The notes beneath the pieces were generated by a model. It did no database searches, was not told the origin of the DNA, and saw nothing but the letters and a program-made list of their open reading frames with translations. This document shows, piece by piece, positions 44,181 through 54,886 of a stretch of 64,000 bases of DNA. Each line of letters begins with the position of its first letter. The stretch's first letter is position 1. The position numbers and the translations under genes are program-made. The DNA is taken from assembly GCF_026262505.1 (NCBI RefSeq), contig NC_067206.1:31139896-31203895 (forward strand), in the 5' to 3' direction. This DNA comes from Trichomonas vaginalis G3 (taxonomy: Eukaryota; Parabasalia; Trichomonadida; Trichomonadidae).

Positions 44181-45617
44181 TAAAATTGTGAATAATAATG
44201 AACGTTTGAGAACCATAGTCAATTGAAAATTGGAATGCATTCAAATTTTCCGCTGTTTGAGAACTTTGAAAACTAGAAGGAGATGATAAACAAAATATTG
44301 TTTATATTCTTCATTGGAAAGCGAATTGTAAATAAAATTTTTATAATTGGACTTTTAATCATTGTCTAAGCTATGAATCTATTTTCAATAAGTTATTTTG
44401 GTATTGTTTAAGATTTTACTATAGCAAACTATAGTTGACTGACCTGACTATAAAGTGTTTTGAACATTCTCAGAAAAAGTTGCATAAATAATTTAAACAA
44501 AAAAATTGCATTGGATTTAATAATTGGTAAGAATTATGCATAATTTTCAAATTATTCATGAAACGTCCCTCCGCTATTTGTGAGTGAAAGATTATTTCTA
44601 AAGTTTACACCGCCCATATAAAAGATGTAACTGCCATAAAATTAAAAGTTGAACTGAATTTAATAAATATTTTTTCCAAACTTAACACTTTTCACTTTTC
44701 CTTTGAATAATTTGATCAAAAATTTGGTACTAAAATTTTTTTGCATATTTATTGAATCAATAATCGATTTTCAATAATACATTAAAAGCATCACAATTAA
44801 ATTATTTTGAAACATTAAATGAAGTAAGTTCATAACAGAAAGCAATCATAAAACACCCAATCACGTGGTACCTAGAAGTTATGAATGGTTAACTTTTGAT
44901 TGGGAATTTTGGATCCTCATTTATTCATGGAAGCGAATGATTGATATCAGTTAATTTCAGATAAAAGTATTCTATTCGATGTCATTGTTGGTTGATATCT
45001 TGAATATTTAAAGTCTGCTAATTAGTAGTATTAATATCAATAAAATATACTGGTGAATGACTTATATTTTAAAGTGATGATTACATCTTAAATGAATTGA
45101 TGAATTCGACTAAAGAGTTCTTAAATTTTTAATTAAAATCAGTAAGATTGAAAATTGAAAGATGTGGACCAACTTTGTCAGAATGGTGAGATTTATCGGT
45201 TCATCTTTTGTCTCATATAGAACAATTTGCAATTTGAATTTTCCAAAATCAATAATGAACCATGTAGTATTGGTTTAAAAGTTGAACAAATGTTAGATAA
45301 AGATTTAATTACATAAGATACAGCATCCCATATTGCATGTTCTAAAAATATTGGAATCGAGAAATTACCAAAATTTTAAAATCTAAATATGTCTTAATGG
45401 CATATTTTATTTTGAAGATTATGAAGTGATCGGGCTAAGTTTCAAAAAATATGGAATTTAATGAGGGTTAAAAAAGAGTTTGAAAAAAAATTATAAGATT
45501 AGGGTATAAAGAAAGAGATATTTAATCGATTAAATATCTTAAGCACAAGAAATAAATAGCTTGTGAATCTAAGAAAATAAAAGAGAACTAGTATATAAAG
45601 GTTTCTCTTAAAGTAGC
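44181..45617. other. intergenic, AT-rich
   Basis: About 1.4 kb between the second and third Myb genes, with no supported gene, repeat array or mobile element. Confidence 0.5.
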
Positions 45618-46255
45618 TTAGAACCAGCTAAAGATTTCTTGTTCAAAGTTGTCGAAGAGTTCGTCTTCGACACTGAACAGTGACTCAAAGTTTGAGTCTG
45701 CTGTAGAAGAGTTAGGAAATGAATTTCCTGGAAAACCGTGGTAGGAGCTCTCGGCAAAGTTGTCGAGAACCTGTCCGCGTTGGACCGGTGACGAGTGTTC
45801 GAGTAGAGCCCCTTCAGCACGCGCGCACTGCGGTTCGACATCGCTGTGCTCGCAGGACGGGAGCGCTGCTTCATCTGGTAGGACTCGGTGTTGACAAAGA
45901 AAACGTTGTCGGTAGTGATGTTGCGGCGAACAAGCTTGCGATATTGTGCTTTAACTGCAACATCAGTACGACGCTTCATCATGCTGGAAATGACTTTCCA
46001 CTTCTTGCCAACTTCCTCGACCTTCTTGAGGATGAAGTAGTTCTCTTCGGTGCTGAATTCTTCGCGGTTGATCTTGGTGTCAAGGTATCCCTCCCAACGG
46101 TCTTTGCACTGACGTGCATTCCTGTTGAGCATCTGGCTGCTAACAACGCGCCAGTCGATACTCCTGCTTTGCTTGAGACAGTCGTTGACGATGCTCGTAA
46201 GGAGACGATCCTCGTCCGCGCTGAAGGGGCTCTTAGTGAATTTTCGTTCTGACAT
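45618..46255 (-). CDS. R2R3 Myb transcription factor with probable frameshift near its C-terminus
   Basis: Starts MSERKFTKSPFSADED. R2 has an enlarged first helix spacing (VNDCLKQSRSIDW, RQCKDRWEGYL) and R3 reads FSTEENYFILKKVEEVGKKW then AVKAQYRKLVRR. The gene is markedly GC-rich at third codon positions, unlike its AT-rich neighbours. Near 45770 the codon pattern moves to another frame, which continues as an acidic, aromatic tail (FDNFEQEIFSWF) ending at 45618. The span of 638 bases is one short of a whole number of codons, so one missing base would explain it. As written, the frame instead runs to 45608 with a Ser/Thr-rich tail. Confidence 0.8.
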
Positions 46256-46262
46256 CAATAAA

Positions 46263-46270
46263 AATAATGA
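46263..46270 (-). promoter_or_regulatory. initiator-like TCATTATT before Myb 3
   Basis: TCATTATT on the reverse strand, 7 bases before the start MSERKF, fits the trichomonad initiator and supports this start over the Met 12 codons upstream. Confidence 0.5.
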
Positions 46271-46291
46271 AGTAAAAGATAAACCCATCAT

Positions 46292-48880
46292 ATTTTTTCA
46301 GACCGAATTACAAAATTGAATACATTGGTTTCAGAGATAAATTGTTACAAAATGAAAAAATCTTTTCTAACAAACATAATAATACTATGCCAAAACACCT
46401 TTTCAAACAATTCAATTATATTTTAAATATGTGACACATTCTCAAAAGTTGTTTCATGAATATATATTTTCTTCCACTTCACTGATATTTTTTCTTAATT
46501 TTAAAATCTATTTACAATTTGACAGAAATATCAATAGATGATTAAATTGCTTCTAGTGATACATGTCAATGCATATTTCTCGATTTTTTGATGATCGAGT
46601 ATTATTTTGATTTTCTAAAATTTATATTTTTTCAAATTTTTGTTGTTAAATCGTTTTACAATTTCTATCAAACTTGTTAAACTAATATGTAAAACAATAT
46701 ACCTTGATCAGACAAGCTTAAAACTAATCCGAAATTGTATATTTGGCTTTATTTTTTGAAATGGCGTCAAAAATTTTCTCACTGGGTTTTCGTCTATCAA
46801 TCCCAGCTCATTATATACGCAACCAATCAAAAATCTGATATGGGAGTCCAAGGCTAACTTTTTGTTGTCTACCTAATAAAAGAGGAAGCAGCATTAGTGA
46901 GAATAATCGCAAATATTCAATTTAAATTATCTTTTTATTCTTAATTTAAAGTGACAAAAAGAATAAAAAACCTATTCTAAGGCATGTTGTTATGTAAATG
47001 AGACTAGACATTATATTTTATGTTATGAAAAAAAAATATTTAGAATTTTAGAACAAAATAAATAGAAAAAATAGCATAACTTATGGATGTGCGAATATTA
47101 AATTTAATAAATTAAGAGAAATTATTTTTGGCGCCAAAATTATTTGTTAACTCTCAAATTTTTCTGAGTCAATAACCCGCCAAAAAAGTGTCATTTTGTT
47201 TCGTTAGAGAAAGATGAATTGTCCATGTCATCCAATCGGGAACAAGGGGGATGGGGATTAGATGATAAAGAAGCAATTCATGCTCTCTATCTGAAGCAAT
47301 CAGACTTACCAGCAACAATGTGAATCGATTTGGCTTTAAAGTTAATATAGCAGATCAGCTTGTTACTGGAGAGACTAGGCATTACGATTGATTCGCTGTA
47401 GTGCTCTACTTTAATTTAAGAGTAGTAACGGATAACTGAATTCCCAAAGTTCTTTAGGTGATCCAAAACACTGTAGCTGCTTGAACTTTGGACGAGCCTC
47501 GCACCCCAGAGAATAGAAATCCCAATCTTGCTCATGTTTAGTTGAATTAGTCTGCAGCAGTACAGCTCTGATACCACAAGATCGTGATGTATACAAAGTC
47601 ACAACGCTATTTGATTCAACAACTAGCTAGTTTTGACATCAAATTGCAAAATTTGACTTCGTTATGAGCTCTTTGTAGCAAAAATACATTACACTTAAAG
47701 ACTAGTTGCTAGACTGTAGTAGTTTGTTCGTATATATCTATTTTTCCCCAACGTATTGCATACTACATTTTGACAAGACTTGCAACCTTATAGTAACCTC
47801 GTTGGGAATTGTTCAAGCAAAGCGTAGGTAGTTAAGGTCGAGTAAGAGTTCTTCTTAAATCTTTCACTGAATGAGTAGGTGTTGGAAGAACTGTTCTCTA
47901 AAGCGATACAGTTGCGCTACATGTTCGTCAACTTGTCTAGAAATAAATATATCATTTGTTTTATACGTTTTTTCGTAATAAATCTATTTGTATTTGTTGT
48001 ATTTGAGTATGAAGATAACAAAAACTACGGCATAAGACGCAGTACACTGGGCTTCGTTGCCATTTTATTTACCATGTTAAGAATAAACTTAACAGACATG
48101 CTTTGTTTTCGACGAAGCCATCTAAAATAACGTACATCTAAATAAAACTAAAAAACTGTAAAATTTCTTTATTTGATAGTATACTTCAAATTATGCACTA
48201 TACCTTCTAGAATTCTATAACACTCTTTGCATATAATTTTTTTAAAAAAAAGTTATATCTCGACAAAAATATGATTTATCAATAGAGTATGTAAAATAAA
48301 ACTCATTCGCAGTATTAAAAAATCGTAAATCTTTCCAAAAAAATTTTGAATTACAAATTTTAAAACTTAAAACAACATTTTTTGAAGCGAAAAAACGAAA
48401 TCTAATTTTTTTTGGAAAATTTAGAATAAATAGAGCTCTTTAACTCGTCGAATACAAATTGTTTTCAAGTTTTTTTCGACCGGAAATTGAACTTTTAGAG
48501 TTTATACAATAAGATTCACATGAAAAAATACGGGTTTAACAAAGAAATCACCAATATAAAGGTTTTTTAGTAGAACGAGATTGATAAAAACTATGGTATG
48601 ATAAAAAGACGATATTTTTTTTGGCGGGATAATTGAAGAATATGAATGATTCGAATTACAGACATACTCTAGTCCGAAACTTACTATGGTTCGTGACTTA
48701 TTTTTGACACAGAATAGCTGTAGACTAAGGCTTACTCTAGATCCAGACTTATTATACAATTAAATTTGCTTTTGGAATAAGACTTAATTTTAGTTACAAA
48801 CTTATCTTAATATCAGACTTATATTTAGAATCAGACTTACTTTAGTCTAGAACTTACATTTAGAATCAGACTTCCATTTC
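46292..48880. other. gene-poor region
   Basis: No gene that I can support. Bases about 47160-48130 are less AT-rich than their surroundings and contain short open frames on both strands (63 and 83 codons) with no convincing similarity, which may mark a decayed element. From about 48650 the sequence grades into degenerate AGACTTA repeats leading to the 35-bp array. Confidence 0.45.
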
Positions 48881-49230
48881 AAGTCAGACTTACTTTCGTC
48901 CGAGACTTACATTTCAAGTCAGACTTACTTTCGTCCGAGACTTACATTTCAAGTCAGACTTACTTTCGTCCGAGACTTACATTTCAAGTCAGACTTACTT
49001 TCGTCCGAGACTTACATTTCAAGTCAGACTTACTTTCGTCCGAGACTTACATTTCAAGTCAGACTTACTTTCGTCCGAGACTTACATTTCAAGTCAGACT
49101 TACTTTCGTCCGAGACTTACATTTCAAGTCAGACTTACTTTCGTCCGAGACTTACATTTCAAGTCAGACTTACTTTCGTCCGAGACTTACATTTCAAGTC
49201 AGACTTACTTTCGTCCGAGACTTACATTTT
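48881..49230. repeat. 35-bp minisatellite, 10 copies
   Basis: Ten identical 35-bp units start at 48881 and every 35 bases to 49196. Each unit is a dimer of an 18-bp and a 17-bp repeat that both begin AGACTTAC. Degenerate monomers flank it on both sides (about 48700-48880 and 49231-49390), giving a homogeneous core in a decayed margin. It is probably non-coding. Confidence 0.95.
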
Positions 49231-49689
49231 AAGTCATACTTACATTAATATCAAACTTATATTAACCTACGACTTACTTTTATTCCCAGACATCTTGATC
49301 CACACTGACATTGAAAACCACTCATACATCTAAAGCCACTCAAACATCTAGATCCACTACGACATGGAAATCCACTCAAACATAATTTTTGCTCTCTAAC
49401 TACATTTTTATATGATTTTACAACCTAAATTTTCTTCTTTACCTAAAGATTATTCGCAATATCTGAATATCATTAATTAATTGAGATATTCAAGTTTTGA
49501 CAGCGGATTTGGAAAGCAGACTTGATGGAGATTTTAAATCTGATGTCAAATCTTGGTTTTGTGCATTATTGGAAGAGAAAAAAGGGTGTTAATTGCAAAT
49601 CTTAAATATAGGTTTTTACGAAAAATGTAATTAGGGTTAGAATCATAGAAAGATATATCTGTCAGACATTGTTATGTGTGACAGATAAT

Positions 49690-50128
49690 ATTGCATCTCA
49701 TAGACACTGTTGCATCTGTCAGACACTGTTAAATTTCATAGACACTGTTGCATCTGTCAGACACTGTTGCATCTGTCAGACACTGTTGCATCTGTCAGAC
49801 ACTGTTGCATCTGTCAGACACTGTTGCATCTCATAGACACTGTTGCATCTGTCAGACACTGTTGCATCTGTCAGACACTGTTGCATCTGTCAGACACTGT
49901 TGCATCTGTCAGACACTGTTGCATCTCATAGACACTGTTGCATCTCATAGACACTGTTGCATCTCATAGACACTGTTGCATCTTTCAGACACTGTTGCAT
50001 CTCATACACACTATTGCATCTGTCAGACACTGTTGCATCTCATAGACACTGTTGCATCTCATAGACACTGTTGCATCTCATAGACACTGTTGCATCTGTC
50101 AGACACTGTTTTATCTCTCGGACACTAT
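49690..50128. repeat. 19-bp minisatellite, about 23 copies in two variants
   Basis: The unit is TGTTGCATCTGTCAGACAC or the variant with CATAGACAC in place of GTCAGACAC. The two forms alternate irregularly in blocks. Open frames through the array are by-products of the repeat, not genes. It ends about 145 bp before the transposase-like region of the second MULE. Confidence 0.95.
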
Positions 50129-50271
50129 TACATTATCTTACTCTATTTCTAATTTTAAATATTTTTCTGTTTTTTGTTTTCATTATTAAATTTATTTTAT
50201 AAAAATTATTTCTCTTACTTAAATTTTAAATTTCTTCTTAGTTTAATCCTAAAATTTGTTTACTTTTAAAA

Positions 50272-53193
50272 TTGACATTCCGTTTAATGGCCATGGCTCC
50301 TTTTGATTATGGATGTATTATTGATCTAAATAAAATCAATAGTACTATTCTTAAGATAATAAATTATTCAAAATATCTCGTTCAGAATAATATAGACCTC
50401 GATTTAGAAGATCCAGAATTTAATGATATTCAGGCTGAATGTAAGCGCATTCGTACATGTGATGCTTATAACTACATTACCCTTTTTGTAATACATAACT
50501 TAAATTTCGCACCGGCGGTCAATGAAATACTGGACAATTTAGAATTTTACCCTACACCAAATGAATACTTAACTTCAATAGCAGACGAATATAGCAAGGA
50601 TATGGGTGATGAAGAAGAATATAACTATATTCATGTTTTTCCACAAACATTGAAGGATTTTCTAATTGATACTTTGTTAATGGATGATCTTGACGCTTTT
50701 TTATCCAAACTATTTGGTCGCAATATTGGAACAACCATTTTTGGTGATAGAATTAGCATATGCTTTCAATGCAAACAATATCCTTGAATATTTATGTGCA
50801 AATACTGAAAAACTATCAAACTTTGACGATAACCAAAAATTTATATATAATGTTCAATGCGGAAAAAAATATTATGTCAATATCCTCAATGTCAAAAAAT
50901 CATTGATCGCTGGTTTTGAACTGAATTTACTTAAATCCAAGAAAATTCGTATAAGTTCATTCGCATTTGAATGCTATTTAAAATATCAAAATTTTGCGGA
51001 AATTATATCTTACATTAATTCATATAAACCAGATGATATTGTTCGATCGAAAGGATTCATGAAGTCTGTTGTCAGGCACGCAGCTAGATTAAAAAATATG
51101 GCTGTATTTTTTCAATATGTATCTAAAGATCTTATTGACGATGACAAAGAGCAATTTGTTTCATATATTCTTGATTCACAGGCAGATTTCATTTTCAATG
51201 TATATAATCGCATTGCAAGTGGCTATTATTTATCAAAACGCATGATTAATGAAATTCCCCGCGGATATAATGTTCTTAAAATTGCAAACATTGAAGTAAT
51301 GCATAATTATGACAAAGAATCACGCCAAGTAACTTGGAATATTGGTGCCTCAGATATATGGAATTTCAGTGAGATTCATGAACTCTTTAATTATCTTCCT
51401 TTTTTCCTTAAAATAGTTCCATTTAAGGAACAAGAAAATCCTCCCAAATACACAGACTTCTATTTTAAAGACACTGATCCTAGTGATCGTTTAATTCTAG
51501 AACTTGATTTTGATCGAAAATATATTGAAGGAAATCGATATAAGGCTTTTACAATAATTATTAACAAAAAAATGAGTCAAGCTGTTATAATAAGGAATAA
51601 CAAAGATATACCTTATTTAATCGAGGATGTTATTAACAGAGTTCAAATTTCAAAATGTGTAATTCCTTCAAATAAGTTAAGCAAAAAACTGACACGTTAT
51701 ACCAACTTCAATTCACCAATAATTAAGGATATTTATGATTTGCGCTCGTTACTTAAACAATTACCCGGCAAAGTTTATGTCCATCTTTTAGAAGATAAGC
51801 TAAAAGATCTTGCAACTTGCAATTCAAAATCAATTCAATGGTCATGCTGGATCCCAGACCTTGTACCTGATTTATTAAGGTTGCAATTGAAAACGAATGT
51901 ATCCAGACCATCGAACTGGATGCCACGTTTTCGTTTCCTCCGTATATACTTATATTACCCCAGTGTGTTATTAATAACACAGGTTATCCACTGGGATATT
52001 ACTTCGGGCTGAGCGAAAACTCAAATGCTTACAGAATCTTTTATGAAAGACTAGTTTCATCTGCTACAGATGTTGATATTCAAAATGTCCCGATTTTAAG
52101 CGATTTGCACTATTCTCTTGAAAGTTTTTGCAAAAGTAGCCATTTAATTCATTGGCTTTGCGCTTATCATTTTTTAAAAACAATTAAAGATAGTGTAATC
52201 ATGAGGGGATTGATTCGAGAAGTAATATATGCAGAAGATGAAGCAACGTATAATGTTAGATACGAAACATACTCCGAAATTGTTAATCATTTAAATAAGA
52301 ATGAATTGGTTGATCCTCTTGATATGGAAAAATGGATCAATCTTGGCAAAGAGGAATTCAAATCCAAAATCGCACGATTTAAGAGAGATGTCAAAATCAT
52401 GCCTAGCAATCATGCGGAAGGTAATCACGGGAGCTTGAATACCAAAATGAAGGAGATTTCAAGCACAAACAAACTTTTGAAGTTCCAAACAATGATTGAA
52501 CATATAATGTCGAGATTTAATCAAATTGATGATCCAAAAAATGATAATGTAATGAAACTTTATAGAAAATTGAAAATTTCGGCAATTAAAAATAAAGTCG
52601 AACAGCATTGTAAATGCAACTGCAACATGGAAAATGTTTATAAACTATATGGTGTTCATATTCCATGTATTCATAACATCTTAGATGTAAAACCGGCCGA
52701 TTTAGAAAAACCTAAAGCATTTCATATTGGAAAATTGGAATTCAATAGTTCGAAGAATATTCTAGTTTATGATGATGAAGACAATCCGATAGGAAAGGGT
52801 GATCGGAAAAATGAACAATGCAAAATTTCGGCTCGGAAAACATTTACAACCAAAGTTGAGAACGAAATTTACTTGTATGAAGAACAAGTAACTCCAGATA
52901 TAGGAGTTAAAAGTCTTGTTCAACGCATTTTAAATCTTCCGTCAATTGACAAGGCAACAAGTTTCATGTTTAATCTTGGGATGAACATCGATTATGATAC
53001 AATTCAGGCAATTCATTATATATCATCATTAAGAAAAACACATCCAGAAGTGATAGATTTGGCATTAAGTAATGCATATCTTCCGGAAGAATCAGATGAA
53101 TATCAGCAAAACAAAGACATGATTTCAAAAATTATCGAAGAAGTTTTTGATAATAGGCAAAATCGCAACCGAATTTTTAAATCTAGATTTTGA
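50272..53193 (+). mobile_element. decayed MULE DNA transposon
   Basis: The region codes for a MULE-type transposase in three overlapping frames and is followed by an AT-rich tail. The termini were not found: no inverted repeats or target duplication could be recognised, so the limits given are those of the coding part. The 19-bp array immediately upstream may be inside the element, as tandem repeats are in the intact MULE at 28035-30565. It is older than that element. Confidence 0.75.
50287..53193 (+). pseudogene. MULE transposase, two frameshifts
   Basis: Probable start at MAMAPFDYGCIID. A long N-terminal region (about 500 residues) is helical, with AYAFNANNILEYLC reminiscent of ankyrin or DUF3447-type repeats. 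The DDE core follows: Asp at 51919 in IELDATFSF, Asp at 52102 in ILSDLHYS, C-x2-H in WLCAYHFLK, and Glu at 52417 in NHAEGNHGSL. A Cys/His cluster (CKCNCNMENVYKLYGVHIPC) further on resembles a SWIM-type finger. The frame shifts near 50740 at a T-run and near 51895; otherwise it is open. Its N-terminal extension makes it much longer than the 480-residue MULE transposase upstream, so the two belong to different MULE families. Confidence 0.8.
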
Positions 53194-53213
53194 TGATAAA
53201 TTGTGATTTTTAG

Positions 53214-53362
53214 CTTAAATCGCGATTTTTTAAAAATCGCGAACAGAATTTTTTCGCGATTTATTAATAAATCGCGATTTGAACGATAAATTTCGATTTT
53301 TTTAAAAAATCGCGATTCGGGAAAAAATTGCGACTTTTTGAAAAATCGCGAACTTTCAAAAA
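53214..53362. repeat. cluster of TCGCGA palindromes
   Basis: About 150 bp hold at least seven TCGCG motifs, several as the palindrome AAATCGCGATTT, in otherwise AT-only DNA just after the decayed MULE coding region. CpG pairs are rare elsewhere here. It could be a binding-site array, part of the element's end, or a hairpin-forming tail. Confidence 0.6.
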
Positions 53363-53632
53363 AATCACGTCCTTAATTTTGGTCTTTTTCGGAGTGATAA
53401 GTCGTCCTTTAAGTAATATTTTTTTTCTCGAATTGCTAATTGAAAAATTAAATTCGAGAAAAGAGATTACAATAGTATTGTATGGACTATAATACATTAA
53501 AACCAAAAATAATTGTTATAATTTAAATGAAGAAGTAATTTAAAACGATTTTATTTATGATCAAATTTTATATATTTTTTTTGGATCAAATCCATTTTAA
53601 TAGAATTTATATACTATTCATCTATTAGTAAA
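53363..53632. other. AT-rich spacer
   Basis: Single-copy AT-rich sequence between the TCGCGA cluster and the Maverick. No gene or repeat seen. Confidence 0.4.
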
Positions 53633-53674
53633 CACTACCGTATATTATTTTAAAAAAAAAAAAAAAAGGGTAGT

Positions 53675-53707
53675 GGGGCTTCCAGGCACTTCGTGCCCTC
53701 TAGCCCC
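53675..53707. repeat. two-stem hairpin near Maverick left edge
   Basis: GGGGCT (53675) pairs with AGCCCC (53702), and inside it GGCAC (53685) pairs with GTGCC (53693) around a TTC loop. The architecture matches the hairpin at 961-1006, though the sequence differs. Terminator or end structure. Confidence 0.6.
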
Positions 53708-53928
53708 GAAGATGTTTAGTATAAATGAAGTTTTTATTCGGAAAATTGTTAGTCTTCTGGTGTGAATTCGGAGGACTCTTCTTCTTCCTCCATTGCTTCT
53801 GGGAAGAAGCCTTCTTCTGGGTCGAAAACATTATATAATGTGTCGCTTTTCACAAATTATATATGTTTTCATGCTTTGTCACTTTTCTGTCACTTTTCGG
53901 GTAAAAACATTTTTATTATTATATATAA

Positions 53929-54747
53929 ATGAATTTTACAAAACCTCCGTTACCGTTCTTTGGAAATAAGAGTAAATGTAAAGATATTATATTGAGAGAA
54001 CTTAAGAAACTACCGAATGGTCTAACATTTGTAGATTTGTTCGGTGGAAGTTTCTATATATCCCATTTGTGCCATACAATATTCCCAGACTCAAAGATTA
54101 TATGCAATGACTTCGACAACTATATGGACCGTCTCAAACATATACCAGACACAAACAATATATTGAAAGAGTTAAAAGAAAAGATACCTATAGGTAAGAT
54201 GGAACGTATACCATTAGATAAGAAAAATATTGTGAGAGAGGTTTTGAAAAAAGCAGAATATATAGACTGGGATAGTATATCTGCTAGACTATTATATAGT
54301 GGTTCTATAAGAGTTCATGACATTGAAACACTTATGTCAAAAGTTTTATATCTTAACTATACAAATGTTTTCAAAGAGGACATAGAAAAATATATTGAGG
54401 GTATAGAGTTTGTGAGATGTCATTGGACAGAGTTGTATGAAAAATATAAAGACAAGGAAAATGTTTTCTTTATAGTGGACCCGCCGTTCTTTAACACATG
54501 GGATTTTCAATACCAAGTAGACTGGACTTTGAGAGACTCTTTAGAAACTTTAGACGTTTTACATAACCATCCATGCTTTTACTTTACATCCGATAAAAGT
54601 GGTTTGGAAACTGTTATGAGATGGTTAGAGGACATACATGACTATGAGTTTAGATATGACAAGATAGAATATGAGAGAGGTCCTATAAACTGGAGAAAGT
54701 GTCATAACAAAGAAATTTTATTAGTAAGTAAATGTGGTTTGAAATAG
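53929..54747 (+). CDS. Maverick adenine-N6 DNA methyltransferase (D12 class)
   Basis: 272 residues of the Dam/D12 type. It has PPLPFFGNKSK at the N-terminus, the SAM-binding motif FVDLFGGS (about 33-40), a target-recognition region in the middle, and the catalytic DPPF motif (about 185-188) followed by TSDKSG. It should transfer a methyl group from SAM to adenine in DNA. Trichomonas DNA is known to carry N6-methyladenine, and Maverick-encoded methyltransferases are known in that genus. It looks whole. GTAAAAACATTTTTATT precedes the start, the element's usual T-rich upstream signal. Confidence 0.88.
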   Translation: MNFTKPPLPFFGNKSKCKDIILRELKKLPNGLTFVDLFGGSFYISHLCHTIFPDSKIICNDFDNYMDRLKHIPDTNNILKELKEKIPIGKMERIPLDKKNIVREVLKKAEYIDWDSISARLLYSGSIRVHDIETLMSKVLYLNYTNVFKEDIEKYIEGIEFVRCHWTELYEKYKDKENVFFIVDPPFFNTWDFQYQVDWTLRDSLETLDVLHNHPCFYFTSDKSGLETVMRWLEDIHDYEFRYDKIEYERGPINWRKCHNKEILLVSKCGLK

Positions 54748-54863
54748 GACTACTTGTTTTAGGTTTTTTCCATTGTGTCATTTATTTATTTGACGTGGCA
54801 GAAAAGTACAGAGAATATGAAGATGAACCAATGCCTGCAAATGTTCAGTATATGTACTCGTAA
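54732..54863 (+). CDS. Maverick small membrane protein
   Basis: A 43-residue frame overlapping the end of the methyltransferase gene. It has one hydrophobic helix (IGLLVLGFFHCVIYLF) and a charged tail. Small single-pass proteins are common in virus-like elements; the function is unknown. Confidence 0.5.
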   Translation: MWFEIGLLVLGFFHCVIYLFDVAEKYREYEDEPMPANVQYMYS

Positions 54864-54886
54864 GAGATATTTTTATCTAATATTAA

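Noticed and set aside
47879-48130. 83-codon frame with NKNYGIRRSTLGFVAIL, faintly like a copia-type RNase H motif
   Set aside because: The resemblance is limited to about ten residues, no other retrotransposon part or long terminal repeat was seen, and the order of flanking residues does not fit.
49710-49969. Cys/His-rich open frames through the 19-bp array as a zinc-binding protein
   Set aside because: They are direct products of the tandem repeat and shift with it; no start context or flanking coding sequence supports them.
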